DNA of 6,170 nucleotides, from NCBI GenBank assembly GCA_947174215.1, contig CAMWIB010000066.1, positions 1 to 6,170 on the forward strand, in the 5' to 3' direction. The DNA comes from an uncultured Clostridia bacterium. Its GTDB lineage: Bacteria; Bacillota; Clostridia; Christensenellales; CAG-917. This document shows, piece after piece, positions 1 through 5,145 of the stretch. Under the pieces are notes generated by a model, which was not told the origin of the DNA, did no database searches, and saw nothing but the letters and a program-made list of their open reading frames with translations. A program made the translations under genes and the position numbers. Every line of letters begins with the position of its first letter. Within the stretch, counting starts at the first letter, position 1.

Positions 1-363
1 GGCGTAGGCTATGCTTTGAACCTCAACGGCTTTGCTGAACGTAACGGTAATCGCATTCAAGAATGTGGGATTGTCGGAGTTCTGTCCGTTGTTCTCCTTT
101 GTGGTTTCCCAATATGAATTCCAGTTCCCGTCAAATGCGTTAGCAATAGAACCGCCGCCCGCGGATTCATACGACATCATACTCGTCGGTATTCTGTGAA
201 CCGCCAAATAATCGTCGTTGAGGTACTTACCAGATGCGGATACGCAGGTTATATTTCCGTCCTGCGCGTATGCGGCGCTTACGGGAATAGCCGCCCATAC
301 TATGGCGGCAATAAACGCCACCGATAAAACTACCAAAAGACAATGTTTTAACGTAAGTTTCAT
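1..363 (-). CDS. Secreted protein with signal peptide and probable discoidin (F5/8 type C) domain, 3' part outside window
   Basis: Reading leftward from an ATG at 363-361 the frame stays open to the window edge, giving the first 121 residues of a longer protein. Residues 1-33 form a classical signal peptide: Lys at 2 and 6, a hydrophobic core (about 9-26) and an AYA|QD cleavage site after Ala33. No lipobox cysteine is present, so Sec export with signal peptidase I cleavage is expected rather than lipid anchoring. Residues 73-121 contain IANAFDGNWNSYWET, then an ITVTFSKAVEVQSIAY strand pair. This resembles the start of F5/8 type C / CBM32-like domains (DG-x-x-x-x-x-W loop followed by a V-x-F strand), which usually bind glycans or surface polymers; that assignment is from memory of the family. 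What follows the domain, perhaps an enzyme, is unknown. It has its own promoter and ribosome binding site, so it is not part of the opp transcript. Confidence 0.75.
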   Translation of the reverse strand, partial: MKLTLKHCLLVVLSVAFIAAIVWAAIPVSAAYAQDGNITCVSASGKYLNDDYLAVHRIPTSMMSYESAGGGSIANAFDGNWNSYWETTKENNGQNSDNPTFLNAITVTFSKAVEVQSIAYA

Positions 364-374
364 AATTTTTACTA

Positions 375-379
375 TCCTC
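375..379 (-). promoter_or_regulatory. Ribosome binding site of the secreted-protein gene
   Basis: GAGGA (minus strand) lies 11 nt before the ATG at 363. The spacing is a little long but acceptable for a Gram-positive gene. Together with the immediately following signal peptide it fixes this ATG as the start. Confidence 0.6.
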
Positions 380-403
380 GTTGATAAAAATAACAACAAT
401 TAA

Positions 404-432
404 ATTATAGTTAGCGAGCAAAATTTTGTCAA
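404..432 (-). promoter_or_regulatory. Consensus sigma-A/sigma-70 promoter for the secreted-protein gene
   Basis: On the minus strand TTGACA (432-427) and TATAAT (409-404) are both exact consensus hexamers separated by exactly 17 bp. Transcription should start near position 397, giving a leader of about 34 nt before the ATG at 363. The promoter lies downstream of the hairpin at 472-500 that ends the opp operon, so the secreted-protein gene is expected to be transcribed independently. A perfect match predicts strong basal transcription, which often goes with a repressor; the direct repeat over the -35 box could be its site (inference). Confidence 0.85.
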
Positions 433-451
433 TAAAGAGCAAAACCTTGTC
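416..451. repeat. Tandem 15-bp direct repeat with 21-bp period, overlapping the -35 box
   Basis: Plus-strand GAGCAAAATTTTGTC (416-430) and GAGCAAAACCTTGTC (437-451) match at 13 of 15 positions and start 21 bp apart, two helical turns, so both face the same side of the DNA. The promoter-proximal copy contains the 10-bp palindrome CAAAATTTTG (419-428) and covers most of the -35 hexamer and the start of the spacer. This layout is typical of an operator for a repressor, but no regulator is visible and the region is AT-rich, so chance similarity is possible. Confidence 0.4.
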
Positions 452-471
452 GATACGTTCCCGTCAAATAG

Positions 472-500
472 AAACGGTATAGAACGCCTCTATACCGTTT
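472..500 (-). terminator. Probable intrinsic terminator of the opp operon
   Basis: A perfect 12-bp inverted repeat (472-483 with 489-500; AAACGGTATAGA / TCTATACCGTTT) encloses a 5-nt loop. It sits 53 nt after the oppF stop codon and before the next promoter. On the minus strand it ends in TTT followed by CTATTTG, a short, imperfect U-tract, so termination may be moderate or aided by Rho. On the plus strand it is followed by ATAATTTGATTTTT, so it could also stop antisense transcription. Confidence 0.65.
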
Positions 501-553
501 ATAATTTGATTTTTACCTTTGTATACGTACGTAAATCGCCATACTCTGCGCTT

Positions 554-1783
554 TTAGTCCTGCGAATACAGATGACACGCAACGAAGTGACCGTTGCCGT
601 AATCCTTGAACTTAGGCTCAACCTGACTGCATATATCCATACACTTGCTACATCTAGTATGGAACTTACAGCCCTTTGGCGGATGCGCAGGCGACGGAAT
701 ATCGCCCTGCAAGATTATACGCTTAATCTTCGTATCTGGGTCGGGAATAGGAACTGCCGAGAACAACGCTTCCGTGTACGGGTGCATCGGGTTGGAGAAC
801 AGGTCGTCCTTCGTGCCGAACTCAACCATATTGCCGAGGTACATAACGCCAACCTCGTCGGAGATATGCTCAACGACGGACAAGTCGTGCGAAATGAATA
901 TGTAGGCAAGGTTCTCCGCTTCCTGCAAATCCTTAAACAAGTTGATAACCTGCGCCTGTATGGACACGTCAAGTGCGGAAACAGGCTCGTCGCAGATAAC
1001 GAGCTTCGGCTTCAATGCGAGCGCCTTTGCAATGCAGATACGCTGTCTTTGACCGCCCGAAAACTCGTGAGGATATCTCTCGAAATAGTGCGGTTGAAGT
1101 CCGCATTTGAGCATTATGTCAACGACGTAATCCTTATAGTCTTCCTTAGACACAATCTTGTGCGTCTTGACCGCTTCGCCGACAATCTCACCGACCGTAA
1201 GTCTTGGAGAAAGCGAGGAATACGGGTCTTGGAATATCATCTGGAAATTGGGGCGCAACTTTCTGAGTGCCTCGCCCTTTATCTTCTCGATGTGATGACC
1301 GTCAAATATAATCTCGCCGTCCGTAGGCTCGTAAAGCCTGAGTATGGTTCTTCCAAGCGTAGTCTTTCCGCATCCCGACTCACCGACTATACCAATCGTG
1401 CGTCCCTGTCTAAGATTGAAGGAAACGCCGTCAACAGCTTTGAGGTATACGTTCTTTCTCTTGTCAAAGAAGGTCTTTATCGGGAAATACTCCTTCAAAT
1501 TTTTGACTCTCAAAAGATACGGTTCTTTATTATCGATGCTTGGTCTATCCGCGCTCTTTCTCTCCGCGCAGTCAGACTGACAGGCAGAGCATTTGCCGGA
1601 ACACACTGCTTCAACGTGAGGCGTTGCGCTTTCCTTCGTGTTTTGCGAAGCCTCTGCGGATACGCTTTCTTCCTCGTGCGCAGAGCTATCGTCCAAAACG
1701 TTCTCTACCGCGCCGTCGTTCAAGGCGTCTTCCGACACTGCGTTATTCACAGCTTCGTCATTAAAATTTGTGAGGTCGCTCAT
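554..1783 (-). CDS. oppF: Oligopeptide/dipeptide ABC importer ATPase OppF with acidic, Cys4-containing N-terminal extension
   Basis: This is the second ATPase of an Opp/Dpp-type peptide importer; it would pair with OppD on the cytoplasmic face of OppB-OppC and hydrolyse ATP to drive uptake. All motifs are intact in the 409 residues: Walker A GESGCGKT at 134-141, Q-loop Gln185, signature SGGQRQR 242-248, Walker B LVICDEP 261-267 with Glu266, D-loop SALD 269-272, switch His299. The C-terminal oligopeptide-transporter domain (about 330-409) has Cys372, 378, 385 and 403 in the spacing that binds a [4Fe-4S] cluster in some DppD/OppD proteins, plus Cys381. The usual family start corresponds to about residue 87. 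The preceding residues are extra: residues 1-60 hold 15 Asp/Glu and one Lys, and 61-72 is CxxxCxxCxxxC. The start is secure: ATGA overlap with the oppD stop and AAGGAGG 7 nt upstream. Substrate is unknown. It is the last gene of the operon. Confidence 0.93.
   Translation of the reverse strand: MSDLTNFNDEAVNNAVSEDALNDGAVENVLDDSSAHEEESVSAEASQNTKESATPHVEAVCSGKCSACQSDCAERKSADRPSIDNKEPYLLRVKNLKEYFPIKTFFDKRKNVYLKAVDGVSFNLRQGRTIGIVGESGCGKTTLGRTILRLYEPTDGEIIFDGHHIEKIKGEALRKLRPNFQMIFQDPYSSLSPRLTVGEIVGEAVKTHKIVSKEDYKDYVVDIMLKCGLQPHYFERYPHEFSGGQRQRICIAKALALKPKLVICDEPVSALDVSIQAQVINLFKDLQEAENLAYIFISHDLSVVEHISDEVGVMYLGNMVEFGTKDDLFSNPMHPYTEALFSAVPIPDPDTKIKRIILQGDIPSPAHPPKGCKFHTRCSKCMDICSQVEPKFKDYGNGHFVACHLYSQD
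1526..1783 (-). other. Acidic N-terminal extension of OppF with a CxxxCxxCxxxC cluster
   Basis: Codons 1-86 of oppF precede the family-typical NBD start. The first 60 residues are low in complexity and strongly acidic (15 Asp/Glu, one Lys). Residues 61-72 (1568-1603) read CSGKCSACQSDC: four cysteines with 3-2-3 spacing, a plausible zinc or iron-sulfur site. The segment then turns basic (Arg75, Lys76, Arg80) before the NBD. No known domain is recognised. It would be cytoplasmic. Confidence 0.7.
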
Positions 1784-3681
1784 TCGTTATCCTCCTTTTG
1801 CAAATCCTTATATCTGTGGCAAGCCACGAAATGAGTGGGCGATACCTGCACCATTTCGGGATAATCTCCGCGGCACTCCTCACAGCGCATATCGCACCTA
1901 TCTCTGAAATAGCAGGTGGACGGCATATCAATCGGGTTTGGTACGTTGCCGGGGATGCTGTACAGTCTATCCACGTTCTTGCCGACTACGGGCTTACTCT
2001 TCTGCAAGCCAATCGTGTACGGGTGAAGCGGATTTTTGAATATCTCTCTTACCGTACCCTTTTCTACGACTCTGCCCGCGTACATAACGACGACGTAGTC
2101 AACCATTTCCGCAATAACACCAAGGTCGTGCGTGATAAGCATAATGCTTCCGCTTATCTTATCCTTTACCTCGCGCAACAGGTCGAGAATCTGCGCCTGT
2201 ATCGTAACGTCAAGCGCGGTCGTAGGCTCGTCAGCGATAATAAGCTTAGGATTGCAACAAAGCGCCATTGCAATCATAACGCGCTGACGCATACCGCCTG
2301 AAAGCTGATGCGGATAGGAGTTGTACACGTGTTCGGGCATTGCGATACCAACGAGCTTCAACATCTCTATACTGCGCTTCTTTGCGTCCTCTTTATCCGC
2401 GCCGCCGACGTGCAGGAGCGTGACCTCGTCAAGCTGATAGCCTATGGTAAATACGGGGTTCAAGCTCGTCATAGGCTCTTGGAATATCATAGCTATCTCT
2501 CTGCCGCGAATCTTCGACATTTCGGAGAGAGGCATTTTTGCGATATCTACGACTTCCTCGTGTTCGTCGTACTTATTCTTATATCTCGGTCTGCCATACT
2601 TGTTTAACGCCTGCACCATCTTTGGATTGCCGTCCTCGTCAAATACGGGAACTTCGACAACCTTCTGTACCATTACAGGGTCCTTCTCGTACTGAGGAAG
2701 AACTGACGTAACCTTTTGTACAACCTTGTCCATTGCGGAAGAAATGCCTTCTCTTACGGTCGTAACGACGCCGCCGATTGAGAACTTCTTCTCTTCGACA
2801 ACTTCTTCCTCATCTTCGTCTTCATAGAACGTTTTCTCTCTCAAAGGAGCAATAATCTCGCCAAAGGAGAACTTCTTCAAATCCTCCACTGCGCTTTCGT
2901 TGCGCTCTTCAAAGCTTGTGCTTTCTGAAAGAACAGACTCGGTTTGTACTCCGTCGTTCTGCTCGCTTTGCTCCGACTCGCCGTTATTGAGTGCCGAAGC
3001 GTCGTTTCCTTCAAGCGCGCCCTCTTCGCCATTCTTACCCTTTTCAAGCTTACGGCTCGTGAACTTGGGATTTCCCTTTTTGTCAAGCGCCTGTATCATC
3101 ACAGGCTCGCCGTTCTCGTCAAACACGGGTTCGAGGCGAACTTCCTGAATCATCAACGGCTCTTTGCCCTTCTTCTTGAAAACGGGATTGCCCTTCTTGT
3201 CTAAGACCTGAACCATTACGGGATTGCCGTTCTCGTCAAGCTCGGGTGCGCCAGATTCGTCAAGCTTCTGCTCCATAAGCGGCTCGGCGTGCGGCTCGCG
3301 TACGGTGGAGCGGAAACGAATGCTTCCGCTTACAAGCTGTCCCATAGGACCTTGTACGAGTTGCATAAGCGAAAGACTGGTAACGGACTTGCCGCAACCC
3401 GATTCGCCGACAACGCCGACGGTTGAGCCTTGCGGAATGCTGAACGATACGCCGTTGACTGCTTTTACAACACCGTTATCTGTAAAGAAGTAGGTGTGCA
3501 AATCGTCAAACTCGACGATATTGTTCGGGTCTTTCATCTCCGTTACGTAGTCCTCGCGCGTGTATCCCTTACGCTTTTTTTGAAGCTCGCGGATAGTGCG
3601 ATTATTGTTTTTTACAATTTCGCGCGATTCCTTAGCGGATATATAATGTTTATTCTTTTGCTTTTTTTCTTCTTGCTTCAT
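1780..3681 (-). CDS. oppD: Oligopeptide/dipeptide ABC importer ATPase OppD with a large repeat-bearing insertion in its NBD
   Basis: This is the first ATPase of the importer and partner of OppF. It has 633 residues where the family usually has about 320-350. Core motifs are complete: Walker A GESGCGKS 92-99, Q-loop in IFQEPMTSLNPV (Gln401), signature LSGGMRQR 460-467, Walker B LIIADEP 480-486 with Glu485, D-loop TALD 488-491, switch His518. The C-terminal oligopeptide-transporter domain has Cys590, 596, 603 and 621, matching the [4Fe-4S] ligand pattern known from DppD, plus an extra Cys600. Residues 1-54 are an added Lys/Arg-rich tail. Residues about 124-378 are an in-frame insertion between the GSIRF strand (119-123) and the SEMSKIRG helix before the Q-loop. 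Removing tail and insertion leaves about 325 residues, the normal size. The ATG follows the oppC stop by 3 nt with AAGGAG 7 nt upstream. Substrate is unknown. Confidence 0.93.
   Translation of the reverse strand: MKQEEKKQKNKHYISAKESREIVKNNNRTIRELQKKRKGYTREDYVTEMKDPNNIVEFDDLHTYFFTDNGVVKAVNGVSFSIPQGSTVGVVGESGCGKSVTSLSLMQLVQGPMGQLVSGSIRFRSTVREPHAEPLMEQKLDESGAPELDENGNPVMVQVLDKKGNPVFKKKGKEPLMIQEVRLEPVFDENGEPVMIQALDKKGNPKFTSRKLEKGKNGEEGALEGNDASALNNGESEQSEQNDGVQTESVLSESTSFEERNESAVEDLKKFSFGEIIAPLREKTFYEDEDEEEVVEEKKFSIGGVVTTVREGISSAMDKVVQKVTSVLPQYEKDPVMVQKVVEVPVFDEDGNPKMVQALNKYGRPRYKNKYDEHEEVVDIAKMPLSEMSKIRGREIAMIFQEPMTSLNPVFTIGYQLDEVTLLHVGGADKEDAKKRSIEMLKLVGIAMPEHVYNSYPHQLSGGMRQRVMIAMALCCNPKLIIADEPTTALDVTIQAQILDLLREVKDKISGSIMLITHDLGVIAEMVDYVVVMYAGRVVEKGTVREIFKNPLHPYTIGLQKSKPVVGKNVDRLYSIPGNVPNPIDMPSTCYFRDRCDMRCEECRGDYPEMVQVSPTHFVACHRYKDLQKEDNE
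1791..1797 (-). promoter_or_regulatory. Ribosome binding site of oppF inside the oppD 3' end
   Basis: AAGGAGG (minus strand) is followed by 7 nt and the ATG at 1783. The oppF ATG overlaps the oppD TGA as ATGA, the usual arrangement for translational coupling and roughly equal synthesis of the two ATPases. This decides the oppF start and shows that the acidic extension is translated. Confidence 0.85.
2581..3285 (-). repeat. Three copies of a ~34-residue repeat module in the OppD insertion
   Basis: Copies are at residues 133-168 (3178-3285), 174-207 (3061-3162) and 334-367 (2581-2682). The shared pattern is [ED]-P-x-M-x-Q, a short linker, D-E-x-G-x-P-x-M-x-Q-[AV]-L, then x-K-x-G-x-P-x-aromatic. 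Examples of the core are DENGNPVMVQVL, DENGEPVMIQAL and DEDGNPKMVQAL, followed by DKKGNPVF, DKKGNPKF and NKYGRPRY. Each module is itself two or more related units of D-[EK]-x-G-x-P, suggesting short hairpins with turns at the Gly-x-Pro sites. The first two copies are nearly adjacent; the third lies 126 residues on. The coding DNA is also visibly similar, as expected from internal duplication. Confidence 0.85.
2749..2877 (-). repeat. Pair of 14-residue KKFS-type repeats flanking an acidic block in OppD
   Basis: Residues 269-282 (KKFSFGEIIAPLRE, 2836-2877) and 298-311 (KKFSIGGVVTTVRE, 2749-2790) share the pattern KKFS-x-G-x-hh-x-x-h-RE (h is hydrophobic) with a 29-residue period. The block between them includes EDEDEEEVVEE (287-297). 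The alternation of charged ends and a hydrophobic centre suggests short amphipathic or membrane-facing elements. Confidence 0.65.
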
Positions 3682-3684
3682 GGC

Positions 3685-5133
3685 TTATCTCCTTGCCTTC
3701 GGGTCAAATGCGTCGCGCAAGCCGTCGCCTACGAAGTTGAATGCGAGAACGGCAAGCACGATGCAGACTCCCGGCGGAATCCACAGGTGCGGATACAACC
3801 TGAGCGCAGTGCTGTTTGCGGCGGCATTTATCATGTTACCCCACGTTGCATACTCTGTCGGCAAACCGATACCGAGGTAGCCAAGCGTTGCTTCCATAAG
3901 AATGACGCTACCAAGTCCCAATGTCATTGAAACGATAAGCTGAGGAAGTACGTTTGGAATGAGGTGCTTGAATATCTTTCTCCTGATTGTAAGACCGCTT
4001 GCCTCTGCGCTCAGCATGAAGTCCTGCTCACGCAAGGACAAAATCTGACCGCGAACAAGTCTTGCCGTACCTGCCCAACCGAACAGCGTCATCATTGCCA
4101 TCATTATATACAGTCTTTCAGGTCCGTACATGTTGAGTGATTCAAGCGCAACGCCGACAATCATCAACATCGGAAGCGTTGGCACGCAGTTGAATATATC
4201 AACTATACGCATAATAATCTGGTCAACCCACTTACCGAAGTAACCCGATATGCCGCCAAGCACAACGCCGAGAAGCGTTTCAAGCAAAACGACGACAAAA
4301 CCGAGTGTAAGGGATATTCTTCCGCCGTACATAAGACGTGACAACACGTCGAAGCCCTTGTCGTCAGTACCCAGCCAGTGATTTGCAGACGGCTTCTGGT
4401 TGTTCTTAGGACTTGATTTAACGATTATGTAAACCTTATTGCTTGCGCCTTCGGTTTCGTCATAGACGGCATACTCGTTGTTGACATCAGCGTCAATAAT
4501 GACCTCCGTGGCAAATGCCTTCTCCACGTTTGTAGAACGGTCGGATTCTTTTTCGCCCCAGATGAACGGAAGTACGTCAAACAACGGTCCAAAGAATGAG
4601 AACAGGAAGAGTGCAATGAGTATTACAAGACCTGTCATTGAGAGCTTAGAACGGAAGAATCTCTTCATTACGATTCGTCCCGGGCTAAGCGTACGTCCCG
4701 TAATTTCCTCTAAGCTTTCCTCTTTCTCTCCCTCAGAGTCTTGCGCGCCGTTTTCAGCGCAATCGTTCTCTTCTACGTATTCCTTTTTAAGCAGCTTATA
4801 TACGAGCTTTTTGCACTTCTTGCCCGCCTCGGCACACTTATCCTTTACGGTAGCGAGCAAAGCGGCGAACTTATTCTCCTTTTCGGGAGAGAGAGCTTTT
4901 TCCAACTCCTCACTGCTCGCAGGAACATCATCATGCGTAGTTGCATTTAAGGTTTCTTCACCGTGTACGGTTTTCATACTCTCGCTGTCAAGCACTGAAT
5001 TTACAGCGCTATCCTCAGTAAGCTGTTCCTTCTGCACGGTATTATCGGCAATCTCCTCGCCGACGTTTACAACGTTCGTATCGGAGAGATTTTCTGCTAC
5101 GATAGGTTCTTTTACATTATCATCGTTTATCAT
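3685..5133 (-). CDS. oppC: Oligopeptide/dipeptide ABC importer permease OppC with long cytoplasmic N-terminal extension
   Basis: This is one of the two membrane-spanning subunits forming the peptide channel with OppB. From the ATG at 5133 it has 482 residues; the family usually has about 300. The conserved core begins near residue 150 (SPGRIVMKRFFRSKLS), followed by TM1 (about 167-185), the family motif HWLGTDDKGFDVLSR (252-266), further membrane helices from about 275, and the cytoplasmic coupling loop (SAEASGLTIRRKIFKHLIPN, 375-394) that docks onto the ATPases. It ends with the typical FNFVGDGLRDAFDPK. Residues 1-149 are extra: acidic, with a Lys-rich, Cys-containing stretch at about 97-117, then acidic again. 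The external loop after TM1 is about 30 residues longer than usual. The start is chosen at the ATG because GGGGAGG sits 5 nt before it; a GTG two codons upstream lies inside that site. TAG of oppB is 11 nt upstream. Confidence 0.92.
   Translation of the reverse strand: MINDDNVKEPIVAENLSDTNVVNVGEEIADNTVQKEQLTEDSAVNSVLDSESMKTVHGEETLNATTHDDVPASSEELEKALSPEKENKFAALLATVKDKCAEAGKKCKKLVYKLLKKEYVEENDCAENGAQDSEGEKEESLEEITGRTLSPGRIVMKRFFRSKLSMTGLVILIALFLFSFFGPLFDVLPFIWGEKESDRSTNVEKAFATEVIIDADVNNEYAVYDETEGASNKVYIIVKSSPKNNQKPSANHWLGTDDKGFDVLSRLMYGGRISLTLGFVVVLLETLLGVVLGGISGYFGKWVDQIIMRIVDIFNCVPTLPMLMIVGVALESLNMYGPERLYIMMAMMTLFGWAGTARLVRGQILSLREQDFMLSAEASGLTIRRKIFKHLIPNVLPQLIVSMTLGLGSVILMEATLGYLGIGLPTEYATWGNMINAAANSTALRLYPHLWIPPGVCIVLAVLAFNFVGDGLRDAFDPKARR
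3689..3694 (-). promoter_or_regulatory. Ribosome binding site of oppD inside the oppC 3' end
   Basis: AAGGAG (minus strand) lies 7 nt before the oppD ATG at 3681 and overlaps the last sense codons of oppC. Only 3 nt separate the oppC TAA from the ATG, so translation is likely coupled. It fixes the start and shows that the basic N-terminal tail of OppD is real. Confidence 0.8.
4687..5133 (-). other. Acidic/basic/acidic N-terminal extension of OppC
   Basis: Codons 1-149 precede the conserved OppC start. About residues 1-88 are Asp/Glu-rich (roughly 22 acidic against 6 Lys) and low in complexity. Residues 87-119 switch to a Lys-rich, helix-like stretch with three leucine/alanine faces (KFAALLATVKDK, then GKKCKKLVYKLLKKEY). 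Residues 120-145 are acidic again. No signal peptide precedes TM1, so the extension should be cytoplasmic, next to the ATPases. No known domain is recognised. Confidence 0.7.
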
Positions 5134-5138
5134 ATGCA

Positions 5139-5145
5139 CCTCCCC
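5139..5145 (-). promoter_or_regulatory. Ribosome binding site of oppC overlapping the oppB stop
   Basis: GGGGAGG (minus strand) begins with the last base of the oppB TAG and lies 5 nt before the ATG at 5133. It includes the first base of a GTG at 5139, which rules that GTG out as a practical start. The overlap with the stop codon suggests translational coupling of oppB and oppC. Confidence 0.85.

Larger units (their letters stand above)
2548..3312 (-). other. ~255-residue insertion within the OppD nucleotide-binding domain
   Basis: Codons 124-378 of oppD interrupt the NBD between the strand after Walker A (GSIRF, 119-123) and the helix leading to the Q-loop, where ordinary OppD proteins have roughly ten residues. 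Order: two tandem ~35-residue modules (133-168 and 174-207); a polar Asn/Gln/Ser/Glu-rich linker (about 212-265); a 14-residue repeat (269-282); a very acidic block (287-297); the second 14-residue copy running into an amphipathic stretch (298-328); a third module (334-367); and an acidic return to the core. No known domain is recognised. The frame is continuous and both flanks are conserved, so it is not a fusion or frameshift artefact. Large OppD/OppF insertions are, from memory, known in Mollicutes, but I do not recall this repeat. Confidence 0.85.

Noticed and set aside
227..442. A 71-codon minus-strand open frame overlapping the secreted-protein gene
   Set aside because: It is in a different frame from the signal-peptide gene, starts upstream of the predicted transcription start, and has no family features.
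524..533. TACGTACGTA palindrome after oppF
   Set aside because: It is a short self-complementary run with no nearby promoter or gene start; a similar TACGTACG occurs inside oppB coding sequence, so chance is sufficient.
506..1834. A 442-codon open frame on the plus strand, antisense to oppF
   Set aside because: It mirrors oppF almost exactly. The minus strand encodes intact Walker A, signature and Walker B motifs here, while the plus frame is a Leu/Arg-rich sequence with no recognisable domain or good ribosome binding site. It is open because of the codon usage of oppF.
1798..2607. Plus-strand open frames antisense to oppD (1798-2301 and 2308-2607)
   Set aside because: They overlap conserved OppD core on the other strand and show no domain of their own.
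1780..3681. OppD as a fusion, pseudogene or frameshift product because it is nearly twice the usual length
   Set aside because: The extra sequence is one in-frame insertion plus a short tail; all ATPase motifs appear once, in order, and reading is uninterrupted.
5137..5139. GTG as oppC start
   Set aside because: It overlaps the GGGGAGG ribosome binding site; the ATG at 5133 has proper 5-nt spacing.
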